This document shows, one piece after another, positions 17,261-25,659 of a stretch of DNA of 40,271 bases. The DNA lies in the NCBI GenBank assembly GCA_003696775.1, contig RFFS01000144.1, forward strand, positions 1 through 40,271. Direction: 5' to 3'. A program made the position numbers and the translations under genes. Every line of letters starts with the position of its first letter. Position 1 is the first letter of the stretch. The notes under the pieces are model-generated. The model was not told the origin of the DNA and did no database searches. It saw only the letters and a list, made by a program, of their open reading frames with translations. The stretch is from Calditrichota bacterium. Lineage in GTDB: Bacteria; Calditrichota; Calditrichia; Calditrichales; J004.

Positions 17261-19456
17261 ATGGGTTGGCTGGAAATTTTTAAGGATGAAAACGAACTCC
17301 TGACAGAGTTGGAAAACGGTAGTTATTTTCATCGCAGCGTGCTTGTGGTGGATGATGAAGTCAATATCACCGATACCATGGGACGCTTTTTGCAGGAAGA
17401 AGGTTACCGTGTTTTTCTGGCGACAAACGGTATGGAAGCGCTGGAAACATTCCGCATCAAACAACCGCGTATAGTGGTAACCGACCTGATGATGCCGGGC
17501 ATGAGCGGAATTGACCTGATTCGTGAAATCCGCGCCATGGATAAAGAGACCGAAATCATCGTCCTGACCGGCCACGGCGATATGGACAAGGCCATAACCG
17601 CCCTGCGCCATCAGGTGTCCGACTTCCTGATCAAACCTATCGATTTACTGGTCTTGCGTCACGCTATCGAAAAAGCCCGTACGCATCTCAGGCTAAAAGA
17701 TGATGTACGTGAATACACGGCGGAACTGGAAAGGCTGTACGCGGAAGTGCGCGGTAACAAGGAACATGTGGAATCCATCTTTAATCATGCGCCCATAGCG
17801 GTTATCACCTATGATGCGCAAGGGCGTATTTTATCCTGGAATCGGCGCGCCGAAGAAATCACCGGCTATACTCGGGAAGAGGCCGAAACGAAAAACCTGT
17901 TGGATATTTTTGTCTTCAACGGTTCCCTTTTTTCCGATGAAGACCTGGCCAATGAAGCAATGACCAACAAAAAAACTGTGGGGCAAATTTTAAACCGCAA
18001 ACAACAGATGCGGTATATCGAACGCGAAGGCACGGTGCTGCGTGATAAAGGTAATAATCGGGTTAAAATCATCGAGTCCTTTACCGATGTGACGGAAAGA
18101 ATCCACAACGATCGTTTGCTGGAAAAACGCTATCTGCAAGTGCAAATCATCAACGAAATCGGTAAAAAAATAGCCGCCAGCACGGATATAAACGAATTGC
18201 TGGCGTTTATTACCCAGCGGCTGGTTAAAACCTTTTTCGAATCGGCGACCGTGGCCATATTTCTTAAAAACGAAGCGGGCATGCCCTGCCTGAAAGCCGC
18301 CGCGGGCTTAAGCGTGGATACTTTTTTGCAAAGTTATCCGCCGGAAAAAGAAGCGCCGGAAAGCACGGCGTTGCAACATATCCTGAAACATAACCAAAGA
18401 CTTGTGGAAAGTCCGGTAAACACCATCCCGCCACTTACGCCGGGTTATCCGTCCTTTTTCGGTTTTCCCATTTCCACGCAAAGTAAAATCTATGGTGTGC
18501 TGTACATCGAAAATAACGAAGCCATGTACTTCGATGACGGCGATCTCTTTTTATTGGAAGCCATCGCCGAATACATTGCCATCAGCATGGATCGTTTGGC
18601 CTTAATTGAAAAAATTACCCGGCAAAACGAATTGCTGGAAAAACAGGCATCGGATTTAAAGGAAGCCCTTGGGCAGGTGGAAGCCCAAAAAGGCATTATA
18701 GAAGAGAAAAATAAACAACTGGAAAAAGACCTCAAAAAAGCAGGCGATCTGCAAAAAAGTTTGTTGCCGGAACGCCTGCCAGATAGCAGTGGGCTGCATT
18801 GTGAAGCCTCGTTTACCCCTTCACACCAATTGGGCGGGGATTTTTACGATGTATTCGAAATCAATGAAAACATGACCGGTTTCCTTATCGCCGATGCCAC
18901 CGGACACGGGGTTTCTTCGGCAATGTTGTCGGCCATGTTTAAAATGACCCTCGGGAAATATGCCCGCACGGAAACAGACCCCGGACGTGTTTTTAAAGCC
19001 TTAAATCATGATTTTTGCAATGTGGTGCAAACCGGTGATTTTTTCACCGCTTTTTACGGTGTCGTGGATCATGCCCGCCATAAATTGATATACAGCAATG
19101 CCGCCCATCCACTACCCCTGTTGTATGATTATCAATCCAAAACAATCGAAACGCTGGATTCGGAAGGATTTTTACTGGGTGTTATGGATGAAGGTATCAC
19201 TTACGAAACAAGGGAACGTGACCTGACCGGCCCCATCCGTTTGTTTGTATATACCGACGGTCTGCAGGAAGCGATCAATTCCGATGGCGAACAATTTGGC
19301 GATGCACGCATAGAAAAAGCCATGCGACGTTACGCCCGTTATAAAGCCGGTACTTTCCTGCATAAAATCGTTGAAGACCTTAAAAATTATACGGGTAACG
19401 CGAGCGGCACTTTTGACGATGACCTGACTCTCCTGGTATTGGATATTAATAAATAG
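17261..19456 (+). CDS. Response regulator with PAS, GAF and SpoIIE-type phosphatase domains
   Basis: 731 residues. Receiver domain about 26-145 with acidic pair DD31-32, phospho-acceptor D75 (VVTDLMMPG) and the KPID lysine; PAS domain about 165-270 (FNHAPIAVITYDAQGRILSW); GAF domain about 300-450; coiled coil about 455-500; then a PP2C/SpoIIE phosphatase with GGDFYDVFEI, ADATGHGVSSAM and FDDDLTLLVLD, so the metal-binding aspartates are all present. Such RsbU/RssB-like proteins dephosphorylate an anti-sigma-factor antagonist in response to a sensor kinase. No antagonist or kinase gene is adjacent, so the partner is encoded elsewhere. It is separated from the efflux operon by 102 bp. Confidence 0.92.
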   Translation: MGWLEIFKDENELLTELENGSYFHRSVLVVDDEVNITDTMGRFLQEEGYRVFLATNGMEALETFRIKQPRIVVTDLMMPGMSGIDLIREIRAMDKETEIIVLTGHGDMDKAITALRHQVSDFLIKPIDLLVLRHAIEKARTHLRLKDDVREYTAELERLYAEVRGNKEHVESIFNHAPIAVITYDAQGRILSWNRRAEEITGYTREEAETKNLLDIFVFNGSLFSDEDLANEAMTNKKTVGQILNRKQQMRYIEREGTVLRDKGNNRVKIIESFTDVTERIHNDRLLEKRYLQVQIINEIGKKIAASTDINELLAFITQRLVKTFFESATVAIFLKNEAGMPCLKAAAGLSVDTFLQSYPPEKEAPESTALQHILKHNQRLVESPVNTIPPLTPGYPSFFGFPISTQSKIYGVLYIENNEAMYFDDGDLFLLEAIAEYIAISMDRLALIEKITRQNELLEKQASDLKEALGQVEAQKGIIEEKNKQLEKDLKKAGDLQKSLLPERLPDSSGLHCEASFTPSHQLGGDFYDVFEINENMTGFLIADATGHGVSSAMLSAMFKMTLGKYARTETDPGRVFKALNHDFCNVVQTGDFFTAFYGVVDHARHKLIYSNAAHPLPLLYDYQSKTIETLDSEGFLLGVMDEGITYETRERDLTGPIRLFVYTDGLQEAINSDGEQFGDARIEKAMRRYARYKAGTFLHKIVEDLKNYTGNASGTFDDDLTLLVLDINK

Positions 19457-19511
19457 GCATCCCGCGGTTTCACTTTTAAGTTAGCGTACCGCGACGACAT
19501 TACGGGGTGCC
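19456..19511. other. Imperfect stem-loop after the phosphatase gene
   Basis: GGCATCC near 19457 pairs with GGGGTGCC near 19504 (one G-U), and inside it CGCGGT (about 19463-19468) pairs with ACCGCG (about 19488-19493), with an unpaired stretch on the 3' side. There is no T run behind it, so it is not a standard intrinsic terminator; it may protect the mRNA end or be an unknown structured element. Confidence 0.35.
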
Positions 19512-19676
19512 TTGTTAAAAGGGCGCCTCATCCTTAACCGGAACCACCCGGTATGTCATCCGCAGAATCTGAATGCCGGGTCTATAAATCATTCTTTATT
19601 GATATACTCTGTTTCATTTAACTGTTTAAATGGCTAACTTTAGCCTTTTTAATTGTTTCACTAATCCGACTACGGT

Positions 19677-21065
19677 ATGTTAACCTACACACAAGCTGAA
19701 AATTTACTCAGAAAATACGAACAAACGCATGTTCTGAAATTTTGGAATGAATTGAATGATGCGGAACGTCAGCATCTTTTAAAACAGATTGAACAAATCG
19801 ATTTTGACAATCTGAGTCAATTGATAGAACTGACCCGTCAACAAAACACCACCGTTTCACGCGAGATGGAAGAAGCGCCCATTGTGCGCCTGGCGGATCG
19901 GGTGGATAAAGACGCGGCCATGCGACGCCTGGGGGAAGAAGCCCTGCGCAAGGGAAAGGTAGCGGCCTTTTTGGTGGCCGGCGGGCAGGGCAGTCGTTTG
20001 GGGTTTGATGGCCCGAAAGGGATGTATCCCGTTACACCCGTAAAGCGTAAATCCCTTTTTCAGTTACACGCGGAAAAGATCATCAGCCGCGCCCGGCGTT
20101 ATGATACCGTCATCCCGTGGTATATCATGACCAGTCATTCGAATCACAAACAAACCGTTGCTTTTTTCCGGGAAAACCGCTATTTCGGTCTGCGGCCGGA
20201 AAATGTGTTCTTTTTTCGTCAGGAAATGCTGCCTGCCGTGGATGAACAGGGTAAATTGATTCTCGATCGAAAAGATTCCGTTTTTATGAGCCCAAACGGT
20301 CATGGTGGCGCGTTAAAAGCCATGTGGGACAGTGGCGCCGTGAAAGATATGCGCCACCGGGGAATCGAGCATATCTTTTATTTTCAGGTGGATAATGTAC
20401 TCACCCGGATTTGCGAACCGGAATACATCGGCTATCATATCGCCGCCGGCGCCGATATGTCCAATAAGGTGGTGCATAAAGCCTATTCCGGTGAAAAAAT
20501 GGGCGTTATTTGCAGCATGGAAGGAAAAACTGCGTTGGTTGAATACAGCGACATGACCGACGAGCAGATGCAAGCCACGGACGCTAATGGCGGATTGAAA
20601 TATTGGGCCGGTTCCATCGCGGTGCATATGATTGATGTGGCGTTTGTGGAAAAGGAGACCGATCATGGTTTCCGGCTGCCGTATCATGTAGCCCATAAAC
20701 AAATTCCGTTTGTGGATGAACAAGGTCGTGTCGTCCAGCCGCGTGATAAAAACGGTTATAAATTCGAAACATTTGTCTTTGACGCCTTAAATCATGCCCG
20801 CGCCACCATGACGCTGGAGGTGGAACGCAGCGAGGAATTCAGCGCCTTAAAAAACGGTGAAGGCCTGGACAGTCCCGAAACGGCCCGGCGGGATATGAAC
20901 CGCTTGTATGCCCGATGGTTGCGGCAGGCCGGTTACCCTCTTCCGGCGGATGACGATGGCGCAACGGACATCGAAATCAGTCCTCTGTTTGCCGATGAGG
21001 TGCAGGCGTTGATGGCGCGGCAGCATGAGATCCCCCCATTCAGCACACCCTTTTATCTGGAATAG
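19677..21065 (+). CDS. UDP-sugar (N-acetylhexosamine/glucose) pyrophosphorylase, UDPGP family
   Basis: 462 residues with the eukaryote-like UAP/AGX1 layout: a helical N-terminus, the nucleotide-binding loop LVAGGQGSRLGFDGPKG (98-114), MSPNGHGGALKAM, and FYFQVDNVLTRICEP. It joins UTP and a sugar-1-phosphate, most likely GlcNAc-1-P or Glc-1-P, to make a UDP-sugar for envelope polysaccharide. Bacterial UDPGP-family proteins with this motif set occur in several phyla; whether this one prefers GlcNAc or another hexosamine cannot be told. It is the first gene of a compact operon running to 23725 that also contains an RmlC-like epimerase, consistent with a sugar nucleotide role. Confidence 0.88.
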   Translation: MLTYTQAENLLRKYEQTHVLKFWNELNDAERQHLLKQIEQIDFDNLSQLIELTRQQNTTVSREMEEAPIVRLADRVDKDAAMRRLGEEALRKGKVAAFLVAGGQGSRLGFDGPKGMYPVTPVKRKSLFQLHAEKIISRARRYDTVIPWYIMTSHSNHKQTVAFFRENRYFGLRPENVFFFRQEMLPAVDEQGKLILDRKDSVFMSPNGHGGALKAMWDSGAVKDMRHRGIEHIFYFQVDNVLTRICEPEYIGYHIAAGADMSNKVVHKAYSGEKMGVICSMEGKTALVEYSDMTDEQMQATDANGGLKYWAGSIAVHMIDVAFVEKETDHGFRLPYHVAHKQIPFVDEQGRVVQPRDKNGYKFETFVFDALNHARATMTLEVERSEEFSALKNGEGLDSPETARRDMNRLYARWLRQAGYPLPADDDGATDIEISPLFADEVQALMARQHEIPPFSTPFYLE

Positions 21066-21074
21066 GAAATTGTC

Positions 21075-21566
21075 ATGTTTGAACGGGCCGAACACCAAAA
21101 ACAGATGCGCATCCTCTGGCTAAGTATGTTCAGTACGGCGCCGGGGCTTTCGGCTCTGGCTGTTGGGTTGTTTTACATCAGTCCCGAATCATTGAAACCA
21201 CTTGCCGATTACCGCCTGTTGGACCAGGTGGTGATGACGGCGGTTTTGTTTTTGGTGATCGGCGTTATAGGATTGAAACGCAGCCTGTATGTGGCGGATA
21301 AACAAATGTCGGGTTTTCGCCTAAAAACGAAGGACCATAACCAGTTATGGACTTTGTGCCGCCTCGCGGATCGTAAATATCAGCTCATCCTCTGGATAAT
21401 GGGGGAATTGATAGCCTTGCTGGCATTTATAATTTTTGTGTTCAGCGGGAATTTAAGTCTGTTTGCCGTTTATATGTTGGTAGGCGGTTATGTTCTGGCG
21501 GTCAATTTTCCCACGGGAAGATTTTTAGACCGTTGTCAATATATTTTGGAAAGCGAAGGAGAATAA
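21075..21566 (+). CDS. Hypothetical four-helix membrane protein
   Basis: 163 residues with four hydrophobic segments (about 14-37, 55-73, 108-128 and 132-150) and a charged middle loop that includes FRLKTKDHNQLWTLCRLADR. I do not recognise a family. It lies 9 bp after the pyrophosphorylase gene and 4 bp before the epimerase-like gene, so it is in the same transcript. A role in the inner membrane linked to envelope synthesis is inferred from context only. Confidence 0.7.
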   Translation: MFERAEHQKQMRILWLSMFSTAPGLSALAVGLFYISPESLKPLADYRLLDQVVMTAVLFLVIGVIGLKRSLYVADKQMSGFRLKTKDHNQLWTLCRLADRKYQLILWIMGELIALLAFIIFVFSGNLSLFAVYMLVGGYVLAVNFPTGRFLDRCQYILESEGE

Positions 21567-21570
21567 TGTA

Positions 21571-22047
21571 ATGGAATTTCAAAAAGGCGTCATTCATGAT
21601 GTGGTGATCCGTCCGCTTCAAAAATTCATCGATGAACGCGGCTGGTTATGTGAATTATACCGGGAAGATGAACTGGAAGCCAGCCGGCACCCGGTGATGA
21701 GCTATATATCCATGACTTTGCCCGGTGTGGCCCGCGGCCCGCATGAACATGTGGATCAGACCGATTATTTCGGATTCATCGGACCGTCTAATTTTATGCT
21801 TTATTTGTGGGATGCCCGGGAAGATTCCCCGACTTATGGTTATCGCATGAAAGTGGCCGTGGGGCAGGATCATCCCGCTGCGGTTATCATTCCTCCGGGC
21901 GTGGTGCATGCCTATAAAAATATCGGCGGGCAACCGGGTATTGTTTTTAACGCCCCCAACCGGCTGTATGCCGGTAAAAACAAAGCGGAACCGGTGGATG
22001 AAATCCGCCATGAAGATCAATCCGATTCACCTTTTCAACTGGACTGA
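21571..22047 (+). CDS. RmlC-like dTDP-4-dehydrorhamnose 3,5-epimerase family cupin
   Basis: 158 residues, short for RmlC (usually about 180). It keeps the family outline: FIDERGWLCELYREDEL, then SMTLPGVARGPHEHVDQTDYFGFI around the first active-site His, and IIPPGVVHAYKN. In true RmlC the segment reads GVLRGLHxQ; here it is GVARGPHEH. It may epimerise a different sugar nucleotide or act as a cupin sugar isomerase. GAGAA precedes the start. It shares one base with the next gene (TGATG), so it is translationally coupled. Confidence 0.78.
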   Translation: MEFQKGVIHDVVIRPLQKFIDERGWLCELYREDELEASRHPVMSYISMTLPGVARGPHEHVDQTDYFGFIGPSNFMLYLWDAREDSPTYGYRMKVAVGQDHPAAVIIPPGVVHAYKNIGGQPGIVFNAPNRLYAGKNKAEPVDEIRHEDQSDSPFQLD

Positions 22048-22622
22048 TGCGTTTACTTTTAATTTTGATTGTTCTGTCTTTTCCGGCCCATGGACAGATT
22101 GGTATCGGCGCCGCCGGAACGGCCGGATGGCCCGGCGCGCAGGCCTCATCCCAATATGATATTCGATTCCAAACCGGCATAGGTTACCGTTTTTTTTTAA
22201 GACATGATGTGGCCGCGCTGGCCGACGGACGATTGCATTTGAAATACACGGCGGGTAAAAGCGTGCACTGTACCACGCTGCCGCTGGCCGGCGAAACCGC
22301 CTATCGTTTTTCCGAATTCGGTATTTTTTTGTTATGGGAAAAACCAAACGGACTGGCGGAGCATGTGCCGTTTTATTTTGGCGCGGGCGCTTCCCTGTTA
22401 AGCCTGGTTTCCGATAACCGCTACCGGGAAGATTACAGTGATGAAAACCTGATGCCCCATATACTTTACGGTGTGCGCTGGGAGTGGAGCGAAGGCTTTG
22501 ATGCCTTTGCCGAAGTGGATATCTATTATGGCCGAAACGGTGCCGGACCCGAGACGTTGCCCGTTACAGGTGTTGCACTGACGATCGGTGTTACCATGTA
22601 TATTTCGGAGCCCGCGCCATGA
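22047..22622 (+). CDS. Hypothetical exported beta-barrel-like protein
   Basis: 191 residues with a signal peptide (MRLLLILIVLSFPAHGQ) followed by alternating hydrophobic/polar strands (YDIRFQTGIGYRFFLRHD, YRFSEFGIFLLWEK, LYGVRWEWSEGFDAFAEVDI) and a final strand ending in aromatic-rich VALTIGVTMYIS. This pattern is typical of small outer-membrane barrels or periplasmic beta proteins. It overlaps the next gene by 4 bp. Not assigned to a named family. Confidence 0.65.
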   Translation: MRLLLILIVLSFPAHGQIGIGAAGTAGWPGAQASSQYDIRFQTGIGYRFFLRHDVAALADGRLHLKYTAGKSVHCTTLPLAGETAYRFSEFGIFLLWEKPNGLAEHVPFYFGAGASLLSLVSDNRYREDYSDENLMPHILYGVRWEWSEGFDAFAEVDIYYGRNGAGPETLPVTGVALTIGVTMYISEPAP

Positions 22623-23395
22623 ACGCGCAAGTCCTCTTTGCCGGTTCCCAGGATGCGCGCCCCCGGGTTGTCCTCTCGACTTCCTTTCTGGCCGATCCTT
22701 ATGTACCCCTGTTGACCACCGCCGGGTTTGACTGCCGCCGCGCCGACGGGCCAACGCTGTATGATATGCTTTTAAAAGAGAACGTGGACATTGCTCTGAT
22801 CCAGGTAATGGATTTTGCCCGTATCAATCGTCACGGCTGGCGTGTGTTAAAAAATGCCGCGTTAAGCTGTTCCACGGAAAGCGGGATCGCCCGGGTCAGC
22901 TTTGCCGGGGCCTCTTCCCTGGATCGCATCTGTGTGGATGAAAGCTCTTTGTTGTTCTGGCACTGGCTGGATTTGATTTTATTGGAGCGTTTCGAAACGG
23001 AAGCGCATCCCGTGCGTGACAACTGCCCCGAAAACATGCCGCGCCTGTTCGCCGGCCTGCCAGCTCTGGAAAAAGGTGGGGAACACGATTGGGATGTGGC
23101 CGAACAATGGGGCGAAATGACCAACACGCCGTTGACAACACATCTGTGGTTGGTCAGGGAAAGCGTGGACGCCAAAAGCATCGAACGCCTTGATGCGCTT
23201 TTCCGCAAGCCGTTTGTTTCCGATAATCCGGCGTTTAATCGCCTGATATCACGCCATATTAAACGCGATTTCGACGAGGCCTCACGTGAAGGTCTGGCCG
23301 AATTTTATCGATACGCTTTTTTTCATGGTCGTATCGACTATATGCCGGAAATAAAATTTTGGGGTGGGGCGTCCGAAACGGAAAGGGAAGGATGA
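22619..23395 (+). CDS. MqnA/MqnD-like periplasmic-binding-fold protein
   Basis: 258 residues. The middle reads like chorismate dehydratase MqnA: LYDMLLKENVDIALIQVMDF (in MqnA: L..GEVDIALIP), then STESGIARVSFAG, ICVDESSLLFWHWLDLILLE (MqnA: DTSSRTS..L), and DWDVAEQWGEMTNTPLTTHL (MqnA: DLGEEWxxxTGLPFVFA). The N-terminal YLN motif is missing and the Thr-Ser of the DTSSRTS segment is altered. It might be a true but diverged futalosine-pathway enzyme, or a solute-binding relative with another substrate. No other mqn gene is visible nearby; it sits in an operon of envelope-sugar genes, which is odd for MqnA. Confidence 0.6.
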   Translation: MNAQVLFAGSQDARPRVVLSTSFLADPYVPLLTTAGFDCRRADGPTLYDMLLKENVDIALIQVMDFARINRHGWRVLKNAALSCSTESGIARVSFAGASSLDRICVDESSLLFWHWLDLILLERFETEAHPVRDNCPENMPRLFAGLPALEKGGEHDWDVAEQWGEMTNTPLTTHLWLVRESVDAKSIERLDALFRKPFVSDNPAFNRLISRHIKRDFDEASREGLAEFYRYAFFHGRIDYMPEIKFWGGASETEREG

Positions 23396-23398
23396 TCA

Positions 23399-23725
23399 AT
23401 GGCCAGTGATATATCTTTTGTCCGCTTTGTATGCGACCAGTTACGGAACGCCGGTGATGTTGAATATAAAAAGATGTTTGGTGAGTACGGGCTTTATCTT
23501 GATGGTAAGATTTTTGCGTTGGTCTGCGATAACCGCTTATTTATCAAACCCACCCCACAGGGGCGTCAATGGCTGGGGGAACCCGATGAAGCGCCCCCGT
23601 ATCCGGGGGCAAAAAATTATTTTAGCATGGATAATCTTCTGGATGATGCCGGGAGACTTTCCGAACTGGCACGGATTACCGTGACGGCGCTACCGGCGCC
23701 CAGGCCGAAAAGGAAAAAACCTTAA
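23399..23725 (+). CDS. TfoX/Sxy N-terminal domain protein
   Basis: 108 residues: FVRFVCDQLRNAGDVEYKKM, FGEYGLYLDGKIFALVCDNR and LFIKPTPQGRQWL are the standard TfoX-N pattern, and the protein ends in a basic tail (PRPKRKKP). The TfoX C domain is absent, as in most stand-alone members, which are not established competence regulators. Function unknown. The stop overlaps the dnaA stop by 3 bp on the other strand (convergent genes). Confidence 0.85.
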   Translation: MASDISFVRFVCDQLRNAGDVEYKKMFGEYGLYLDGKIFALVCDNRLFIKPTPQGRQWLGEPDEAPPYPGAKNYFSMDNLLDDAGRLSELARITVTALPAPRPKRKKP

Positions 23726-25131
23726 CGGTTATATTCCAGATGTTTTTTCATGCTTTCCAGTTTGTTGCGGTAGGTCGGTTCCGTGGCCATGCGCTCGTTC
23801 ACCGATTCCAGGGCGTGAATAACAGTGGAATGATCACGTCCGCCAAAATGTAATCCGATAGTAACCAGGGAATGTCGGGTCAGTTCCTTAGACAGGTACA
23901 TAGCCACCTTGCGCGCTTCCACAATGTTCTTTTTGCGTGTTTTAGCGCGAATCTGATCCGCGGAAACCTCGAACACTTTGGCGCAATACTGAACGATGGT
24001 GTCAATGTTCAAAATGTTTTGATCGGGGCGGGCGATTTCAGTAACGATGCCCCGCGCCAGCTCGATGGTCGGTTCCGCGGCGGTGAAGGTGACCTGTGCC
24101 ATGATTTTGGTCAGGGCGCCTTCCAGTTCCCTGACATTATCCACCAGGTTGACGGCCAGGTATTCCAGCACATCCTCGGGAATGTCCAACTCGCTTTCAT
24201 CGCATTTCCGGCGCAGAATGGCCAGCCGGGTTTCAAAATCAGGCGGCTGAATATCGACCACCAGACCCCATTTAAAGCGTGAAATCAGGCGTTCTTCCAG
24301 TGCGTTCAGTTCGTTGATCGGCCGGTCGGAAGTCAGCACGATTTGTTTGCCGTTTTGATGCAGATCGTTAAAGGTATGAAAGAACTCTTCCTGGGTTTTT
24401 CCCTTATTGGAGAAAAACTGAATATCATCAATCAACAGAATATCGCAGGAACGGTAAAAGGCGGAAAATTCGGCCACTTTGTTTTTCTGAATGGCGCTGA
24501 TAAAATGCGAAGTAAAGGTTTCGCTCGAGGCGTAATATACCTTTATATCCGGGTTATGTTGGCGGGCATGATTACCAATGGCCTGAATAAGATGGGTTTT
24601 GCCGAGACCGGTGCGCCCGTATATGATTAACGGATTGTAATTGGTGCGGCCGGGGGCGTCGCCAACAGCCTGTGCCGCCGCGCTGGCGAATTTATTGTTG
24701 TCGCCAATAATAAAATTTTCAAAAAGATACCGTTCATTGATGCGGGTAGAAAATACATATTCCGCCTGTGGATTGTTGGGCGTGGTGACCGTTCCGGGTT
24801 TGGATGAGGGAGCGGCCCAATCCTGCGCGCCATAAGGTGATTCCGGCGCCGTGTCGTTATTTTTAACACTGAAAACGATTTTTTTACTGTCGCCCAGAAC
24901 CTGTGTAACAGCGTTCTGCAAAAGGGTATTGTAATGGTTTTCGATCCATTCAGAGAAAAAACGATTAGGGACTTCCAGCATAAGCTGTTTCTCGTTATGT
25001 TCCACGAGGCTAACGGGAGCAAACCATGTATTAAAGCTACGGATGTTTATATTCTGTTTGATAACATCCAAAATAGCAGGCCATACGGAAGCGGAATTAG
25101 AAGATGTTTCCGATAGTGAATTCTGCGCCAT
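23722..25131 (-). CDS. dnaA: Chromosomal replication initiator DnaA
   Basis: 469 residues. Domain I about 1-85 (VWPAILDVIKQNINIRSFNTW), a variable linker about 90-125, AAA+ domain about 130-345 with Walker A GRTGLGKTH (172-180) and Walker B ILLIDDIQFF, and the C-terminal helix-turn-helix with GGRDHSTVIHALESV, the DnaA-box-binding signature. It starts the replication of the chromosome at oriC. It lies alone: no dnaN, recF, gyrB, rpmH or rnpA follows. A perfect DnaA box 21 bp before its start suggests autoregulation. Confidence 0.98.
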   Translation of the reverse strand: MAQNSLSETSSNSASVWPAILDVIKQNINIRSFNTWFAPVSLVEHNEKQLMLEVPNRFFSEWIENHYNTLLQNAVTQVLGDSKKIVFSVKNNDTAPESPYGAQDWAAPSSKPGTVTTPNNPQAEYVFSTRINERYLFENFIIGDNNKFASAAAQAVGDAPGRTNYNPLIIYGRTGLGKTHLIQAIGNHARQHNPDIKVYYASSETFTSHFISAIQKNKVAEFSAFYRSCDILLIDDIQFFSNKGKTQEEFFHTFNDLHQNGKQIVLTSDRPINELNALEERLISRFKWGLVVDIQPPDFETRLAILRRKCDESELDIPEDVLEYLAVNLVDNVRELEGALTKIMAQVTFTAAEPTIELARGIVTEIARPDQNILNIDTIVQYCAKVFEVSADQIRAKTRKKNIVEARKVAMYLSKELTRHSLVTIGLHFGGRDHSTVIHALESVNERMATEPTYRNKLESMKKHLEYNR

Positions 25132-25151
25132 TTAAACGTCCTTTAATTCGT

Positions 25152-25160
25152 TTATCCACA
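25152..25160 (+). promoter_or_regulatory. DnaA box TTATCCACA (dnaA-proximal)
   Basis: Perfect nine-base consensus, 21 bp before the dnaA start codon, so well placed for autorepression of dnaA. Confidence 0.7.
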
Positions 25161-25260
25161 ATAAGCGTGGTCAGGAATTGCGTTTCATCGGGTCGGCAAT
25201 CCTGATTCATGTGATTATTTATATATGAGAGAGATGTGTAAGTTGTTTAAAAATAAAAGT

Positions 25261-25304
25261 TTGAAGCGAAGTGTGTCGGCCGGGTCACTTATTTTGCGCT
25301 TCAA
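25261..25304. repeat. Inverted repeat TTGAAGCG...CGCTTCAA
   Basis: Eight-base arms (25261-25268 and 25297-25304) around a 28-nt loop with a nested TCGGCCGG-like core, followed by a T-rich run. Located 14 bp before the DnaA-box cluster; may be an origin structure or an RNA hairpin on the + strand. Confidence 0.35.
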
Positions 25305-25317
25305 TGCTTTTTTGTTT

Positions 25318-25363
25318 TGTGGATTAGTGGGGATTATCCACAAGTTATCCACATTTATCCCTT
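25318..25363. promoter_or_regulatory. DnaA-box cluster of the putative oriC
   Basis: Two perfect boxes in the same orientation, TTATCCACA at 25334-25342 and 25345-25353 (11 bp apart), flanked by TTATCCCTT at 25355-25363 (10 bp further) and by TAATCCACA on the opposite strand at 25318-25326. The spacing of about one helical turn is what cooperative DnaA filament seeding needs. Confidence 0.75.
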
Positions 25364-25527
25364 ACGTCTGATTCATACTAATTGTCGAGTGGGATATATG
25401 TCAAGAGATGAGGGGATAATTAGCGTGAAAAAAATCAATGTACGATAATGTTAAATGCCTTAGTCCTTGAATTTATTTACCTTATGGGCAAAATAAAAAT
25501 TTGGAAAAGTGTAAAAATATACGTCAA

Positions 25528-25543
25528 TGTTTCACGCGGAAAG
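25528..25543 (+). promoter_or_regulatory. Degenerate parS-like site
   Basis: TGTTTCACGCGGAAAG matches the left half of the ParB site TGTTTCACGTGAAACA in nine of nine bases, but the right half carries four changes (12 of 16 overall). Its position beside a probable oriC is right for parS. parA/parB are not in this window. Weak call. Confidence 0.25.
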
Positions 25544-25659
25544 CCGTAAAGTCAAATGAAACGGGCATTTGTGTATAAAACAGTTTCACACATTTTTTAA
25601 CAAATTCGCTTATAAAAAGGCAATCCTTTAAATTAGCTCATTTTTGGGAGGATTTAATC

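Larger units (their letters stand above)
25132..25659. other. Probable replication origin (oriC) region
   Basis: This 528-bp gene-free stretch holds three perfect DnaA boxes (25152-25160, 25334-25342, 25345-25353), near-matches at 25318-25326, 25355-25363 and 25411-25419, a GC-containing 8-bp inverted repeat (25261-25268 with 25297-25304) and an AT-rich tract (about 25430-25530) that could be the DNA-unwinding element. The main box cluster between dnaA and the AT tract follows the common bacterial layout. A degenerate parS-like half site lies at 25528-25543. Assignment as oriC is inference; boxes next to dnaA may also serve only to control dnaA. Confidence 0.65.

Noticed and set aside
23722-25131. 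dnaN/recF/gyrB cluster with dnaA
   Set aside because: The neighbours are TfoX-N and RidA genes; none of the usual partners is present.
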